A stretch of DNA of 64,000 nt from Candidatus Dormiibacterota bacterium (GCA_024280995.1 JAMXLM010000018.1:310001-374000), one strand, 5' to 3'; counted from the first letter of the stretch, positions 19,858-28,475 are shown. Notes: generated from the sequence alone by a model not told the origin. Program-made: numbers and translations.

Positions 19858-21873
19858 TCAGGACGGGTACCACAGGGCAAGGCTGGAGATCGCCTCGTCC
19901 TGGTCGACGTCGATGACCGCCCCGCCGCTGAGCACGTACTGCCAGGCAAGGGTGTTCCCCCCGCAGCCCGGGTCGTAGGGCGCGAAGCCCGGGTTGGACA
20001 CCTTGCTGAAGGATCCGAGCAGGCTCGGCTCGAACGTCCACAGGTCGGACGCGGTCGCGATGTTCGGCAGCCTGCTCACCGTCGCGCACCAGGCGGACGC
20101 GAAATCGCTGCCGGAGGTGCCGTTGCCGTAGTAGACGGGGACGTAGCCCGCCTGGGAGATGCCGTCGTACCAACCCTCGATGAAGCCGCTGTCGACGTTC
20201 GCCGCGCCAGGGCACGCCGCGCCGGCGGGCTCGATGTCGATCGCGATCACGCGTCCCGCCGGTATCCCGAGCCGCCGCGCAGCCGCGACCGCGGCCACAG
20301 CGTAGTCGTGACCCGTCGAGTAGTACTGGACGGCCGAGCAGTCGTAGTCGTTGTAGATCGGCAGGATGCCCATGTGGTAGCGCGCCGCGAGCGCGATCTC
20401 GCCGGCCTGGATCCCCGGGCACACGGTGTCGGTGAGGTAGCGACCCCAGAATTCGGGCGTTCCCATCTCCTTCACGACGTTCCAGAAGAGGTCGCCGCTT
20501 GGATCGCCGACGATCGCCTTGCAGGAGTCCACGCCCCACAGCAGGTGGGTCGGCTCGACCGCAGGGGACTTTGCCTGGATGGCGACGAGCGGCGTCGGTG
20601 CGGGCACGCCGACCCGGTGCGTGATGCTGTCGACGATGCCCAGCTTGGTGTTGGGCAGGGTGCCGATCATCGCGGTGTAGGCCTGCTTGCTGCTGCCGTC
20701 CATCCAGGTCGACACGACGCAGGTGTTCCCCGTCTTGCACGCGTGGTCGACCAGGTGACCCTGCTTGTCATAGATGCCGAGCACCCAGGGCGTGTTCGTG
20801 AGGTCGGCGTTCGCCGTCGCCTTCAGCCAGACCGTTCCCCCGGACGCCGGGCCGATGGAGGTCGCGGAGAGGCTCACCCCCAACCAGGTCACGTAGATCG
20901 GCGTCGAGACGGCCTCGGGCTCGCCGGTGACGTAGGCGACGAGCTCGTGGACGCCGGCGCTGGGCATCTTCAGCGTGGTCGCGCATTCCGTCCCGCGGCT
21001 GCAGTACGTGACACGCACGCCGGCGGTCAGGTCATAGATCTCGAGCCAGCGGCCCGACGGTTGAACGTCCAACGTCGAGGTGGCGGTGATGGTGACCGGC
21101 GTTCCGGGGCCGACGACCGCCTGGCTTGCGGCGATCGCGGTGTTCAGCCACCCGATCCGCACGTGGTTCGACTCGGGGCTCGCGCCGGCGGCGGGAACGG
21201 TGGTGGTCGGAGCCGTCACAAAGCCGGCGAACTCGTGGATGCCGGACAGCGCGGCGTAAGACACCTGGCACCGGCTCCCCTGGCCGCAGGCTCCGACCAG
21301 CGTGCCGGTCGTCACGTCGAAGATCTCGATCGCCAGGTCTGTGCCGCCAACGCTCGCGTCCGCCGTCGCCGCGATCGTCGCCGCCTGGCCGGAATGGACG
21401 GACTCGGCCGTGGCTGTAAGCGTCAGCTGCGTGGGGCCGGTCGCGGCAAGAGAATCCTCGGGCACGCTCGGGGCCGGCGCCGGGGTGCCGGTCACCTCGG
21501 TGGTCGGCGTGGGCGCTGGAGACGCGAGGACGGCGGGCGATCCGCTGCAGGTCGCGACGGCGCTGGGAAGTGCCTTGCCGTCGACCGGGCTGCACGCATT
21601 CGTGCCGGCCGGAGTCGAAGATCTGCCCGCCATCGCCGGCAGGATGCCGACCGGCGAGCCGCACGCGGCGGCCGGGCCGGAGTCGTGGCACTGCGCCCTG
21701 CCGTCGGGCAGGCTCAGGTTCGAGCTCTGGTCGGCGCTCGGAGCCCGGTCGCAGGTGCTGTCCGGTCCGCACTGCGCGTGGACCGGCTGGGTGGCCGGCA
21801 CGGTGGAGGCAACCGGCGCCAACGCAAACAGGACGACGCTGATGCTCGCAAGAAGATGGCCGACTGAGCGCAC
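19858..21873 (-). CDS. Secreted multi-domain protein with C-terminal DUF1906 (glycoside-hydrolase-like) domain
   Basis: A 671-residue exported protein. A signal peptide comes first (about 1-33), then a Cys-containing low-complexity stretch, then three ~85-residue beta-sandwich-like repeats. Each repeat has a paired C-x-x-G-x-x-C ('CGQGSRC', 'CSRGTEC', 'CKTGNTC'). The C-terminal ~220 residues form a TIM-barrel-like DUF1906 domain: 'WGVDSCKA', 'FWGRYL', 'ILPIYNDYD', 'AIDIEPAG' and 'AWQYVLSGGAVIDVDQD'. This family resembles GH25 muramidases and mycobacterial Rv2525c. Wall-glycan binding or cleavage is inferred. Start GTG 21873 has GGGGG seven bases upstream, inside a stable leader structure. Confidence 0.85.
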   Translation of the reverse strand: MRSVGHLLASISVVLFALAPVASTVPATQPVHAQCGPDSTCDRAPSADQSSNLSLPDGRAQCHDSGPAAACGSPVGILPAMAGRSSTPAGTNACSPVDGKALPSAVATCSGSPAVLASPAPTPTTEVTGTPAPAPSVPEDSLAATGPTQLTLTATAESVHSGQAATIAATADASVGGTDLAIEIFDVTTGTLVGACGQGSRCQVSYAALSGIHEFAGFVTAPTTTVPAAGASPESNHVRIGWLNTAIAASQAVVGPGTPVTITATSTLDVQPSGRWLEIYDLTAGVRVTYCSRGTECATTLKMPSAGVHELVAYVTGEPEAVSTPIYVTWLGVSLSATSIGPASGGTVWLKATANADLTNTPWVLGIYDKQGHLVDHACKTGNTCVVSTWMDGSSKQAYTAMIGTLPNTKLGIVDSITHRVGVPAPTPLVAIQAKSPAVEPTHLLWGVDSCKAIVGDPSGDLFWNVVKEMGTPEFWGRYLTDTVCPGIQAGEIALAARYHMGILPIYNDYDCSAVQYYSTGHDYAVAAVAAARRLGIPAGRVIAIDIEPAGAACPGAANVDSGFIEGWYDGISQAGYVPVYYGNGTSGSDFASAWCATVSRLPNIATASDLWTFEPSLLGSFSKVSNPGFAPYDPGCGGNTLAWQYVLSGGAVIDVDQDEAISSLALWYPS

Positions 21874-21954
21874 AGGTACCCCCGTTCAGCGCGCGCCCGA
21901 AGGGAAAGGCGGCGCAAAAATGACGGGGCGAAGCTACTGGGTGGACGACTGTGC
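21870..21954 (-). promoter_or_regulatory. Structured 5' leader sequestering the start of the DUF1906-like gene
   Basis: On the minus-strand mRNA the start codon lies in a closed fold. GCACAG (21954-21949) pairs with CTGTGC (21875-21870), which contains the GTG start. CCCCG (21928-21924) pairs with CGGGG (21884-21880), which contains the Shine-Dalgarno. An inner GC stem (21915-21908 with 21897-21891) caps it. This arrangement would block ribosomes unless refolded. It does not match a riboswitch class I can name. Confidence 0.45.
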
Positions 21955-22035
21955 AGCCACGGCCTCAGGGTTAATTAGGCTCAATCGATGTGAATCGGGT
22001 GCGTCCGGCCGCCAGGAGGCGGTTTTTGGGGGGGC

Positions 22036-22257
22036 CTATCCGCCGCCGAGCACGTTGCCGTACGTCACGCCGAGCGCGAGCAATCCGAGCAGGCATATAA
22101 GGACGAGGACGAAGGTCTTCGCGCACGCATCCATCAGCCAGGGAGTGTCGCCTGACCTGACGGCGTTGGAGTCGACAACCTTCCACCGACGTCCGTAGAC
22201 CCCCGCCCGGAGCGAGAGCCCGACCAGCGCGAGCAGGATGATCCAGAGGATTGCCAT
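22036..22257 (-). CDS. Small two-helix membrane protein, unknown
   Basis: A 73-residue product starting 'MAILWIILLALVGLSL' with two hydrophobic helices (about 2-18 and 47-68) separated by a polar loop. No family is recognised. An in-frame extension to 22383 is possible but would overlap the divergent promoter region. Coding bias and the two-helix pattern support a real gene, but there is no clear ribosome site. The region 21955-22035 before the DUF1906 gene holds a small CCGCC/GGCGG hairpin followed by five T on the plus strand (near 22008-22026). Confidence 0.5.
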   Translation of the reverse strand: MAILWIILLALVGLSLRAGVYGRRWKVVDSNAVRSGDTPWLMDACAKTFVLVLICLLGLLALGVTYGNVLGGG

Positions 22258-22275
22258 CTTTGAAAAAAGGCAGTG

Positions 22276-22302
22276 GCGGACGCCGAGCGGGTCAGCGTCC
22301 GC
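22276..22302. promoter_or_regulatory. Perfect inverted repeat in a divergent intergenic region
   Basis: GCGGACGC (22276-22283) and GCGTCCGC (22295-22302) form a perfect 8-bp inverted repeat between the divergent starts at 22257 and 22389. On the minus strand a run of six T follows seven bases later, directly before the start of the small membrane protein. It could be an attenuator or an operator. Confidence 0.4.
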
Positions 22303-22388
22303 ACTATCGAGAACAACGCGTGGGGCACCGGATCTCATCAACTGAACAGGCCGTTCAATACTCGATCGGGCGGGGGCGTTCACATCTC

Positions 22389-23051
22389 ATGGAGGTACCG
22401 CTGCCGCTCCAGCTTTCCATCGCCGTCTTCACGGGGATGGTCGCGGCGACCTTCGTGCCTCCGGTGCGCAAGGCCATCCCGCGGACGGCAGAGCTTTTGC
22501 TCTGGGTCGCGCTCATCACCGTGTGCGCGCTCGGGGTGAAGAGCGTGACCGACGCGAAGACGCGCGACGTCAGCGCGGCAGCGCTGTGGGGCGCGCAACA
22601 GGCGGCCAACGCGATCCCCGGCCTGCTCCTGGGAGGGGTAGGCGGATGGATCGACGAGCAGCGCGTCGCCATTGCCGGGTGGCTCGTCATCGCGGCGGGC
22701 GTAGACGCGCTCGCGCTGATGCTGTTTCACGCGCTTCGCCGCGAGGCCCGGTGGTCGCCGCGGGTCCGTCTGCGTGACTGGGTGGAGCTTCCGCTGCCGG
22801 AACCGGACGTTTCGCCGGGCTGGCTGGCGTCGGCTTCGCCCGTGATCACCGAGCGTTTGCGGTTGGCCGCGACGGCCGCGATGGACGCGGCCGCGCACCT
22901 GAACTTCGCGGCGCGTGCCTGGTACGACGGCGTTGGCCGCCAGGCCATTGGCCAGGTCATCGACATCCGAGGACTGTTGGGGGCGCAGTCATCGAGGGAG
23001 GAGATTTCCGACGGGGGCTCGACAAACCGACCCGATTCACTGGCCTCATAG
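22389..23051 (+). CDS. Membrane protein of unknown function
   Basis: From ATG 22389 the product is about 220 residues with hydrophobic helices at about 8-25, 35-52, 70-90 and 95-115, then a polar C-terminal half with one amphipathic stretch. I recognise no family. It lies 46 bases upstream of the second class A PBP in the same direction, so co-expression with the PBP and a role in envelope assembly are inferred from position only. Confidence 0.6.
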   Translation: MEVPLPLQLSIAVFTGMVAATFVPPVRKAIPRTAELLLWVALITVCALGVKSVTDAKTRDVSAAALWGAQQAANAIPGLLLGGVGGWIDEQRVAIAGWLVIAAGVDALALMLFHALRREARWSPRVRLRDWVELPLPEPDVSPGWLASASPVITERLRLAATAAMDAAAHLNFAARAWYDGVGRQAIGQVIDIRGLLGAQSSREEISDGGSTNRPDSLAS

Positions 23052-23097
23052 GCCGAACGGAACACGCCGGCGAGCGAGTGCCCCGCGAGGGTTCTTC

Positions 23098-25092
23098 GTG
23101 CGCGGCGTGCTCGGGCCCGTGGCCGGCTGGCTGCTGCGCCTCACGGCGCTGGTACTTATCGCGGTTCCGAGCCTGATCATCACCTCGCCGGCGTACTCCG
23201 CGTTCGCCGACAAGCTCCCCGATCCCTCCCTCGTGGCGTCGGACATTCCCGAAGACACGATCGTCTACGCGTCCGACGGCAAGACAGTCCTGGCCGACCT
23301 GCACCCGCCCGGCTACCAGGCGTACTACGAGCCGCTGTCGAACATGGGCACGGTGCTGCCGGCCGCGGTCATCTCGATCGAAGACCGCAACTTCTACAGC
23401 GAGCCGGGCATCGACCCGCAGGGCATCCTGCGCGCCGCCACGATCGACTTCAGGTCGCACTCCAACGTCGAGGGCGCGTCGACCATCACCCAGCAGCTCG
23501 TGAAGCTGCGGCTGGTCGGGCCTGAGTCGAGCATCGACCGCAAGCTGCGCGAGGCGCTGCTCGCGTTCGAGATCGAGCGCCGCTACACCAAGGACCAGAT
23601 CCTGGAGTGGTACCTGAACAGCGTGTTCTTCGCCAACACGGCGTGGGGAACCGCGGCGGCTTCCGAGATCTACTTCCACAAGCAGACGAAGGACCTCGAC
23701 CTCGCCCAGGCCTCGATGCTCGCGGGCATCATCCGCGGGCCGACCATCTACAACCCCCTCGTCGACTGGAGGTCGGCGAAGAATCGACAGCAGGCAGTGC
23801 TCGACGCGATGGTCCGCGACGACAAGATCACGGCCACCGACGCGGTCAAGGCGTTCGCCGAGGACATCTCGCCGCCGAAGCACATGTTCACGCCGGCCAA
23901 CCAGATTGTCGCTCCTGCCTTCACCAGCTACGTGACGAGCCTGCTGATCGCCCAGTTCGGGTCCAAGGAGACCTACGCGGGCGGCCTGCATGTCGTCACG
24001 ACCCTGAACCCGACCCTGCAGAACATCGGGCAGGCGGTCGTGACCGCCAACATCCGGTCGCTCGCCTGGCGCAACATCACGCAGGGGGCGCTCGTTGCGA
24101 TCGACCCGACAAGCGGCGCCATCGTCGCCATGGTCGGCTCGGCCGACCCGAGCGCCTACGGCGGCCAGTACAACCTCGCCGTGTGGCCGCCTCGCAACCC
24201 GGGCTCGTCGATGAAGATCTACACGTACACGGCCGCGATCTCGAGCGGGCGCTACACGATGACGACCAACGTCACCGACAGCGCAATCTCGATTCCTGAC
24301 GGCACCTCGACGTGGAAGCCGCAGAACTACGACGGGCGCTATCACGGGACGTGCCAGCTCCAGGCGTGCATGGGCAACTCGCTCAACATCCCTGCCGTGA
24401 AGGTCGAGCTCGGGATCGGCGTTCCGGCGGTGGTGAACATGGCGCGCGAGATGGGCGCCCCGCCGTACGTGCCCCACGGCGTGGACAGCAGCGGCTACCC
24501 CGTCTTCACCAACGACGACCCGCTGAACACCTTCGGCCCGTCACTGACCCTCGGCGGCTACGGAGAGACGCCGCTGCAGATGGCCTCGGGCGCGTCGGTG
24601 CTGGCGACGCAGGGATTGCTGCGAGAGCCGTTCGCGATCGAGGTGGTAACGAAGGGCGCGACGCTCGTCTACGTGCACCCGTTCGACCCCGGCAGGCGGG
24701 TGGTCGACCAGCGAGTCGCGTACATCATGGAGCAGATCATGTCGAACGACAGCAACCGGGCCATGATCTTCGGGCGCAACTCGCTGCTGACGTTCAAAGG
24801 TCGCCACGTAGGGGTCAAGACCGGCACGTCTGATTCGTTCGCGGACGCGTGGACTGTCGGCTACACGCCCAACCTGGCCGTCGCCGTATGGGGCGGCAAC
24901 GCCGACTGGCGGCGCAAGATGACCCAGGGCTCGGACAGCTACTACATCGCCGTGCCGATGTTTCACAGCTTCATGCAGCAGTCGCTCGACGCGCTTGGCA
25001 TCGGCGACGTGTGGTTCAACCAGCCGCCCGGCCTGATCGTGTCGACATGCCACGGCCAGGTTGCGTGGTACCTCCCTGGAACACACTGCTAA
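23098..25092 (+). CDS. Class A penicillin-binding protein (second copy)
   Basis: A bifunctional peptidoglycan synthase, 664 residues from GTG 23098, chosen because GCGAGG lies seven bases before it. Anchor at about 10-32. GT51: E95 in 'SIEDRNFYSEPG', 'GASTITQQLVK' and 'ERRYTKDQILEWYLN'. Transpeptidase: S370-x-x-K373 ('GSSMK'), S428-L-N430 and K574-T-G576. The C-terminus lacks the Pro/Ser tail of the PBP at 15229-17265 and ends in a Cys-containing segment. Moderate divergence between the two suggests different roles, for example elongation versus repair or sporulation-like states (inference). Confidence 0.94.
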   Translation: MRGVLGPVAGWLLRLTALVLIAVPSLIITSPAYSAFADKLPDPSLVASDIPEDTIVYASDGKTVLADLHPPGYQAYYEPLSNMGTVLPAAVISIEDRNFYSEPGIDPQGILRAATIDFRSHSNVEGASTITQQLVKLRLVGPESSIDRKLREALLAFEIERRYTKDQILEWYLNSVFFANTAWGTAAASEIYFHKQTKDLDLAQASMLAGIIRGPTIYNPLVDWRSAKNRQQAVLDAMVRDDKITATDAVKAFAEDISPPKHMFTPANQIVAPAFTSYVTSLLIAQFGSKETYAGGLHVVTTLNPTLQNIGQAVVTANIRSLAWRNITQGALVAIDPTSGAIVAMVGSADPSAYGGQYNLAVWPPRNPGSSMKIYTYTAAISSGRYTMTTNVTDSAISIPDGTSTWKPQNYDGRYHGTCQLQACMGNSLNIPAVKVELGIGVPAVVNMAREMGAPPYVPHGVDSSGYPVFTNDDPLNTFGPSLTLGGYGETPLQMASGASVLATQGLLREPFAIEVVTKGATLVYVHPFDPGRRVVDQRVAYIMEQIMSNDSNRAMIFGRNSLLTFKGRHVGVKTGTSDSFADAWTVGYTPNLAVAVWGGNADWRRKMTQGSDSYYIAVPMFHSFMQQSLDALGIGDVWFNQPPGLIVSTCHGQVAWYLPGTHC

Positions 25093-25117
25093 CGAAACGG
25101 AGCGACCCGACTCCAAC

Positions 25118-25146
25118 AAAAAAGGCCTGGCCGCCGGGCCAGGCCT
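25118..25146 (-). terminator. Rho-independent terminator of the sigma-factor gene
   Basis: Stem AGGCCTGGCC/GGCCAGGCCT with a short loop, followed on the minus strand by TTTTTTG. It lies 22-50 bases past the sigma-factor stop. On the plus strand the hairpin also follows the PBP stop, but without a T run. Confidence 0.92.
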
Positions 25147-25167
25147 CTCAGTGATTGGTGAAACCGG

Positions 25168-25782
25168 TCAGTCGGCCACAGCCAGGCGACCGGGCTCGGC
25201 CGGCACCTCGTCGATGGTGGCCTGCGGGCCGTACGAGTGCTTGAGCATTACCCGCAGCCGCTCTTTGGCCACCGCGAGTCGCGACGCCACAGTGCGTTCG
25301 GGAATACCGAGAGCCTGAGCGATCGCGCGATTGGTGTAGCCGTGGTAGTGGCGAAGCACGATCGCGGCCGCCTGCTTGGGCGGCAGCTTGGAGAGCGCGA
25401 GCGCCAGGTCGCGGTGCTCGACGAGCTCCTGCGGGTCGGGAGCCAGGCCCGGCCGGCCGAGCCGGCGGATGACCTCACCGACCTCGCGCAAGCGCATCTT
25501 GCGCTGGTACGAGACGGCGGCGTTGATCGCGATCCTGTGCACCCACGCCTCTGCCGGTGCGATGGGCTGCCAGGTCGGCCACTTCTTGTACGCGCGCTCG
25601 AACGCGTCTTGCGCGCAATCCTCCGCGGCCGCTCGGTCGCCCAGCATGGCGGTCAGCGTGCCGAGGATCTTCCCGTACGACGCTTGATAAAGCCGTTCGA
25701 AATCCGCCTCGTTGCCCGCTTCGTACGCTTTCGCGGGCGGACGAATCTCTTCGGTCGCTTCTGCAGAGATCAGCTCTGCCAT
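25168..25782 (-). CDS. ECF-type sigma-70 family RNA polymerase sigma factor
   Basis: A ~204-residue sigma factor. Region 2 is visible as 'LYQASYGKILGTLTAMLGD' and 'AEDCAQDAFERAYKKW'; region 4 as 'LSKLPPKQAAAIVLRHYHG' and the helix-turn-helix 'GIPERTVASRLAVAKERL'. It directs RNA polymerase to alternative promoters. ATG 25782 is preferred because AAGGA lies seven bases upstream; a longer start at 25836 has none. No anti-sigma gene is adjacent, so the control mechanism is unknown. Divergent from the GGDEF gene. Confidence 0.9.
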   Translation of the reverse strand: MAELISAEATEEIRPPAKAYEAGNEADFERLYQASYGKILGTLTAMLGDRAAAEDCAQDAFERAYKKWPTWQPIAPAEAWVHRIAINAAVSYQRKMRLREVGEVIRRLGRPGLAPDPQELVEHRDLALALSKLPPKQAAAIVLRHYHGYTNRAIAQALGIPERTVASRLAVAKERLRVMLKHSYGPQATIDEVPAEPGRLAVAD

Positions 25783-25907
25783 CGTCTTGTCCTTCACCCC
25801 CCTAGTGATCGACGAGTACTCCCTCTCGCCTGCCACTACTCTCGGCCACCAACCATGGTTTGGTCGCCGTACGGATGCGCGGATTTGCCGTAATTCACTT
25901 GAGGTAG

Positions 25908-25937
25908 GCGTTTTACGCGCGCCCCACGCGTTTTACG
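25908..25937 (+). repeat. Two direct GCGTTTTACG repeats, 20-bp period
   Basis: GCGTTTTACG occurs at 25908-25917 and 25928-25937, exactly 20 bases (about two helical turns) apart. It ends one base before the GTG start of the GGDEF gene. The placement suits binding of a dimeric activator or repressor on one face of the helix. No ribosome site fits between the repeat and the start, so the mRNA may be leaderless. Confidence 0.6.
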
Positions 25938-25938
25938 A

Positions 25939-27438
25939 GTGATGAACCCGGGTGCCGAATCCGGCGACACCTACGCGGTCGACGTACTCGGCGCCCTTGC
26001 CAGCCGGCTCGGCGTCGACTCTCTCGAGAGCGGCCGAAAAGCCCTCGAGGTCGTCCGCGCGCGATCGCCCCAGCTGGTAGTCCTGGGGGAGCAGGCCGGC
26101 GAGGACCTCGTGGCGACGTCCGCGGGGTTCATCGAGATGCTGCTCGGTTCGCTGCGCGGCGGTGACGAACCCCCGTGGGGCGAGTTCGAGCAGCGGTCTC
26201 GCGACTACGGGCGCTTGAGAGCGGCGCAGGGTCTTCCGCTCGAATCGCTCATCGAAGTCCTGGCGGTGTATCGGCGGGCGACGATCGAGATGCTTTCGCG
26301 CCCCATTCTCGGCAAGCCGCGATACGACGAGATCGTCGCCCTCGCTCAGAGCCGGCTCGAAGACGTGACCGAACGATTGATCACCGCGATCGCACGTGGG
26401 TATCTGGACCACGTCGTCGAAGAGAACCGGGCGCGCGAGAGCGAGATGCATGGGCTCGCCGCAATCGTCGCCGCGGTGGGGCGATCGCTCGACCTGATGG
26501 AGACAGCCGAGGTCTCCCTTGTGGAGTCGCTGGCCGCGCTCCGTCTCAGCACCGGCGCGATCTGGCTCCGGGAGCGTTCTTCGTACAAGATCGCGCACAC
26601 GGTCGGCCTCGAGGCGGACCAGGTCGACGAGTTTGCCGTCCAGGTCGGGCCGCACGTCGCGGCCGCCGCCTCTGCTGTCAGCCGGTCCGAATCGCAGGTC
26701 GATAGCGTCTGCGGTGCGGACTGGAACGCGCTGCGCGCGCAGCTGCGGGTGCACGGGCGCACCATCGGCATGATGACCGTCGCGACGATGGGAGGCAGAG
26801 TGTTCAACGCCTCCGACCTTCTGTTCACGGCCGCCGTCGCCGACCAGGTGGCGATCGCCATCGACCGGGCGCGTCAGTTTGCGAGCGAAGCGCGCACCGA
26901 CCATCTCACCGGCCTCGCGAACCGGCGCGAGTTCGAGCGAGTGATGGAACGCGAGGTGGCTGTCGCCGAGCGGCACAAGCGCCGCCTGGCGCTGCTGATG
27001 ATCGACCTGGACAATCTGAAGCGGATCAACGATCGCCTAGGGCACGGCGCCGGTGACGAGGCGCTGCGACTGGTCGCGCAGCAGCTGCTGCGCGTGGTCA
27101 GGGCGTCGGACGTGTGCGCCCGCGTCGGCGGCGACGAGTTCGCCGTGGCGATGCCGGAGACGGAGCTGAATCGCGCGCGCGACGTGGCGAGGCGCCTGAG
27201 GCGCGCCGTCGAGCACGGCGCGTTGCGGATGAGGATCCCGGAGGGCGTCGATGTCAGCGTGGGGACCGCCGCCTGGGCGTCCGGCCAGGACTGGCAGGCC
27301 CTCTACAAGGCCGCGGACGAGGACCTGTACGACGACAAGAAGCGGCGGAAGACTGCGCGCCGCTGGCAGAAGGAAGACGATAGCCCGCAGATCCGGTTGC
27401 TCGGACGGGCGGGGAAGAGGCGGGCCTCCGGGGCTTAG
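25939..27438 (+). CDS. GAF-GGDEF diguanylate cyclase
   Basis: A cyclic-di-GMP synthase, 499 residues. An N-terminal helical domain (about 60-165) resembles the sensor part of PucR/RsbR-type regulators. A GAF-like domain follows (about 170-310) and a GGDEF domain (about 325-470) with the intact active site 'RVGGDEFAVA' (G397-G-D-E-F401) and 'DLTGLANRREFE'-like entry helix. No inhibitory I-site RxxD is obvious immediately before GGDEF. Starts are GTG 25939 or ATG 25942. It is convergent with the NarL-type regulator, leaving four bases between stops. No EAL or PilZ partner lies in the window. Confidence 0.88.
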   Translation: MMNPGAESGDTYAVDVLGALASRLGVDSLESGRKALEVVRARSPQLVVLGEQAGEDLVATSAGFIEMLLGSLRGGDEPPWGEFEQRSRDYGRLRAAQGLPLESLIEVLAVYRRATIEMLSRPILGKPRYDEIVALAQSRLEDVTERLITAIARGYLDHVVEENRARESEMHGLAAIVAAVGRSLDLMETAEVSLVESLAALRLSTGAIWLRERSSYKIAHTVGLEADQVDEFAVQVGPHVAAAASAVSRSESQVDSVCGADWNALRAQLRVHGRTIGMMTVATMGGRVFNASDLLFTAAVADQVAIAIDRARQFASEARTDHLTGLANRREFERVMEREVAVAERHKRRLALLMIDLDNLKRINDRLGHGAGDEALRLVAQQLLRVVRASDVCARVGGDEFAVAMPETELNRARDVARRLRRAVEHGALRMRIPEGVDVSVGTAAWASGQDWQALYKAADEDLYDDKKRRKTARRWQKEDDSPQIRLLGRAGKRRASGA

Positions 27439-27442
27439 ACGC

Positions 27443-28084
27443 CTACTCGACGAGCGCCATCTCCCGGGCCTTGACGATCGCCTCGAGCTTCGAATGAACG
27501 CCCAGCTTGCTGCCGAGGCTGCGAATGTGGGTGCGGACGGTCGTGTAGCTGATGCCGAGCCTGCTGGCGATGTCACGGCTCGGGATGCCCTCGGCCATGA
27601 GCCGAAGGACCTCCTTTTCCCGCGGGGTCAGGCGCTCGAGCTGGGCCTCGACCTCGCGCCGCGTGTTCAGCAGGTTCGCGATCGTCCGCGGCGTGAAGAG
27701 GGTCCCGCCCTGCGCGACGGTGCGGATCGCGTCGACGACCTCCTGCGCCGCTCGCGACTTGTGGATGAAGGCGCTGGCGCCGGCCTCCAGGGCGGCGATG
27801 CGTGCCGCGTCGCTGTCCTCGCGCGTGAGGAATATCAGCCTCGTGTCGGGCCGGATCTGGCGGATGGCGGCGGCCGCGTCCGCGCCTGTTCCGTCCGTAA
27901 GCCTGAAGTCGATGAGCGCCAGGTCGGGCGTCAGCTCGGTGGTGCGAGTGACCGATTCCGCCACGGAAACCGCCTTGCCGACAACGGCCATGTCCTTCTG
28001 GTCGTTGATCAATGCGGCAAGTCCCTCGGCGACGACCTGGTGGTCCTCGACGATCAGGACGCGCGTCGCCCCGGCACCAGACAC
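27443..28084 (-). CDS. NarL/FixJ-family response regulator (receiver plus LuxR HTH)
   Basis: A ~213-residue DNA-binding response regulator. The receiver starts 'RVLIVEDHQVVAEGL', has the phospho-acceptor Asp in 'LALIDFRLTDG' and Lys in 'AFIHKSR'. The C-terminal LuxR helix-turn-helix reads 'LTPREKEVLRLMAEGIPSRD' followed by 'TVRTHIRSLGSKLG'. Start GTG 28084 is chosen because the receiver begins eight residues later and AAAGGGGGGA lies upstream; the frame stays open much further but without coding character. A HisKA_3 kinase that could pair with it is encoded at 10027-11268, about 16 kb away. Confidence 0.9.
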   Translation of the reverse strand: MSGAGATRVLIVEDHQVVAEGLAALINDQKDMAVVGKAVSVAESVTRTTELTPDLALIDFRLTDGTGADAAAAIRQIRPDTRLIFLTREDSDAARIAALEAGASAFIHKSRAAQEVVDAIRTVAQGGTLFTPRTIANLLNTRREVEAQLERLTPREKEVLRLMAEGIPSRDIASRLGISYTTVRTHIRSLGSKLGVHSKLEAIVKAREMALVE

Positions 28085-28167
28085 CTCGGAACTGTCCCCC
28101 CTTTCGCCAGCGTTTCTGCGTTCGAGTTTACTTCCGTTGAGCCGGGGTGGGCAATCTATCCGCACCG

Positions 28168-28197
28168 GGTAGACCCCACCCCGACGCGGTAGACCCC
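28168..28197 (-). repeat. Two direct GGTAGACCCC repeats, 20-bp period
   Basis: GGTAGACCCC is repeated at 28168-28177 and 28188-28197, exactly 20 bases apart, about 85-115 bases upstream of the NarL-type regulator start. This is a good candidate operator, perhaps autoregulatory. The 28085-28475 interval otherwise holds only this repeat, a possible 64-codon frame at 28224 and a T-rich stretch near 28203. Confidence 0.55.
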
Positions 28198-28223
28198 GCC
28201 CGCCCGGCGTTTTTCTTAATGAA

Positions 28224-28418
28224 GTGGATGCCCGCCGTCTCCGACCCAGCGTCACCGCGACGGCGAGCCAGGTGCTGGTCAAGCCATTCGTGGTGATGGC
28301 CGCCCGTGCCCTCGGGCCAGGGCCGACACGCCTCAAGCTCGTCAGGCTCGCGCACCATCTCAACCGCGCGTACGTCGCCGCGCCTGTGGCCGGCGAGCCC
28401 ACGGAGCGAGCCGCGTAG
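28224..28418 (+). CDS. Possible small basic protein
   Basis: A 64-codon frame from GTG 28224 with coding-like third positions and a basic product containing 'VLVKPFVVMAARALG'. No homolog is recognised and no ribosome site is clear. It could be spurious. Listed because it is the only frame with coding character in this interval. Confidence 0.25.
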   Translation: MDARRLRPSVTATASQVLVKPFVVMAARALGPGPTRLKLVRLAHHLNRAYVAAPVAGEPTERAA

Positions 28419-28475
28419 CAGAGGAAGCTGTATTAGGCGCGGGTAGTCCGGTTGGACGAGGCGTTTCTGCTACGG

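Noticed and set aside
21870..21954. c-di-AMP (ydaO) or c-di-GMP riboswitch before the DUF1906 gene
   Set aside because: The fold and context are suggestive, but I could not find the conserved core of either class; kept only as a structured leader.
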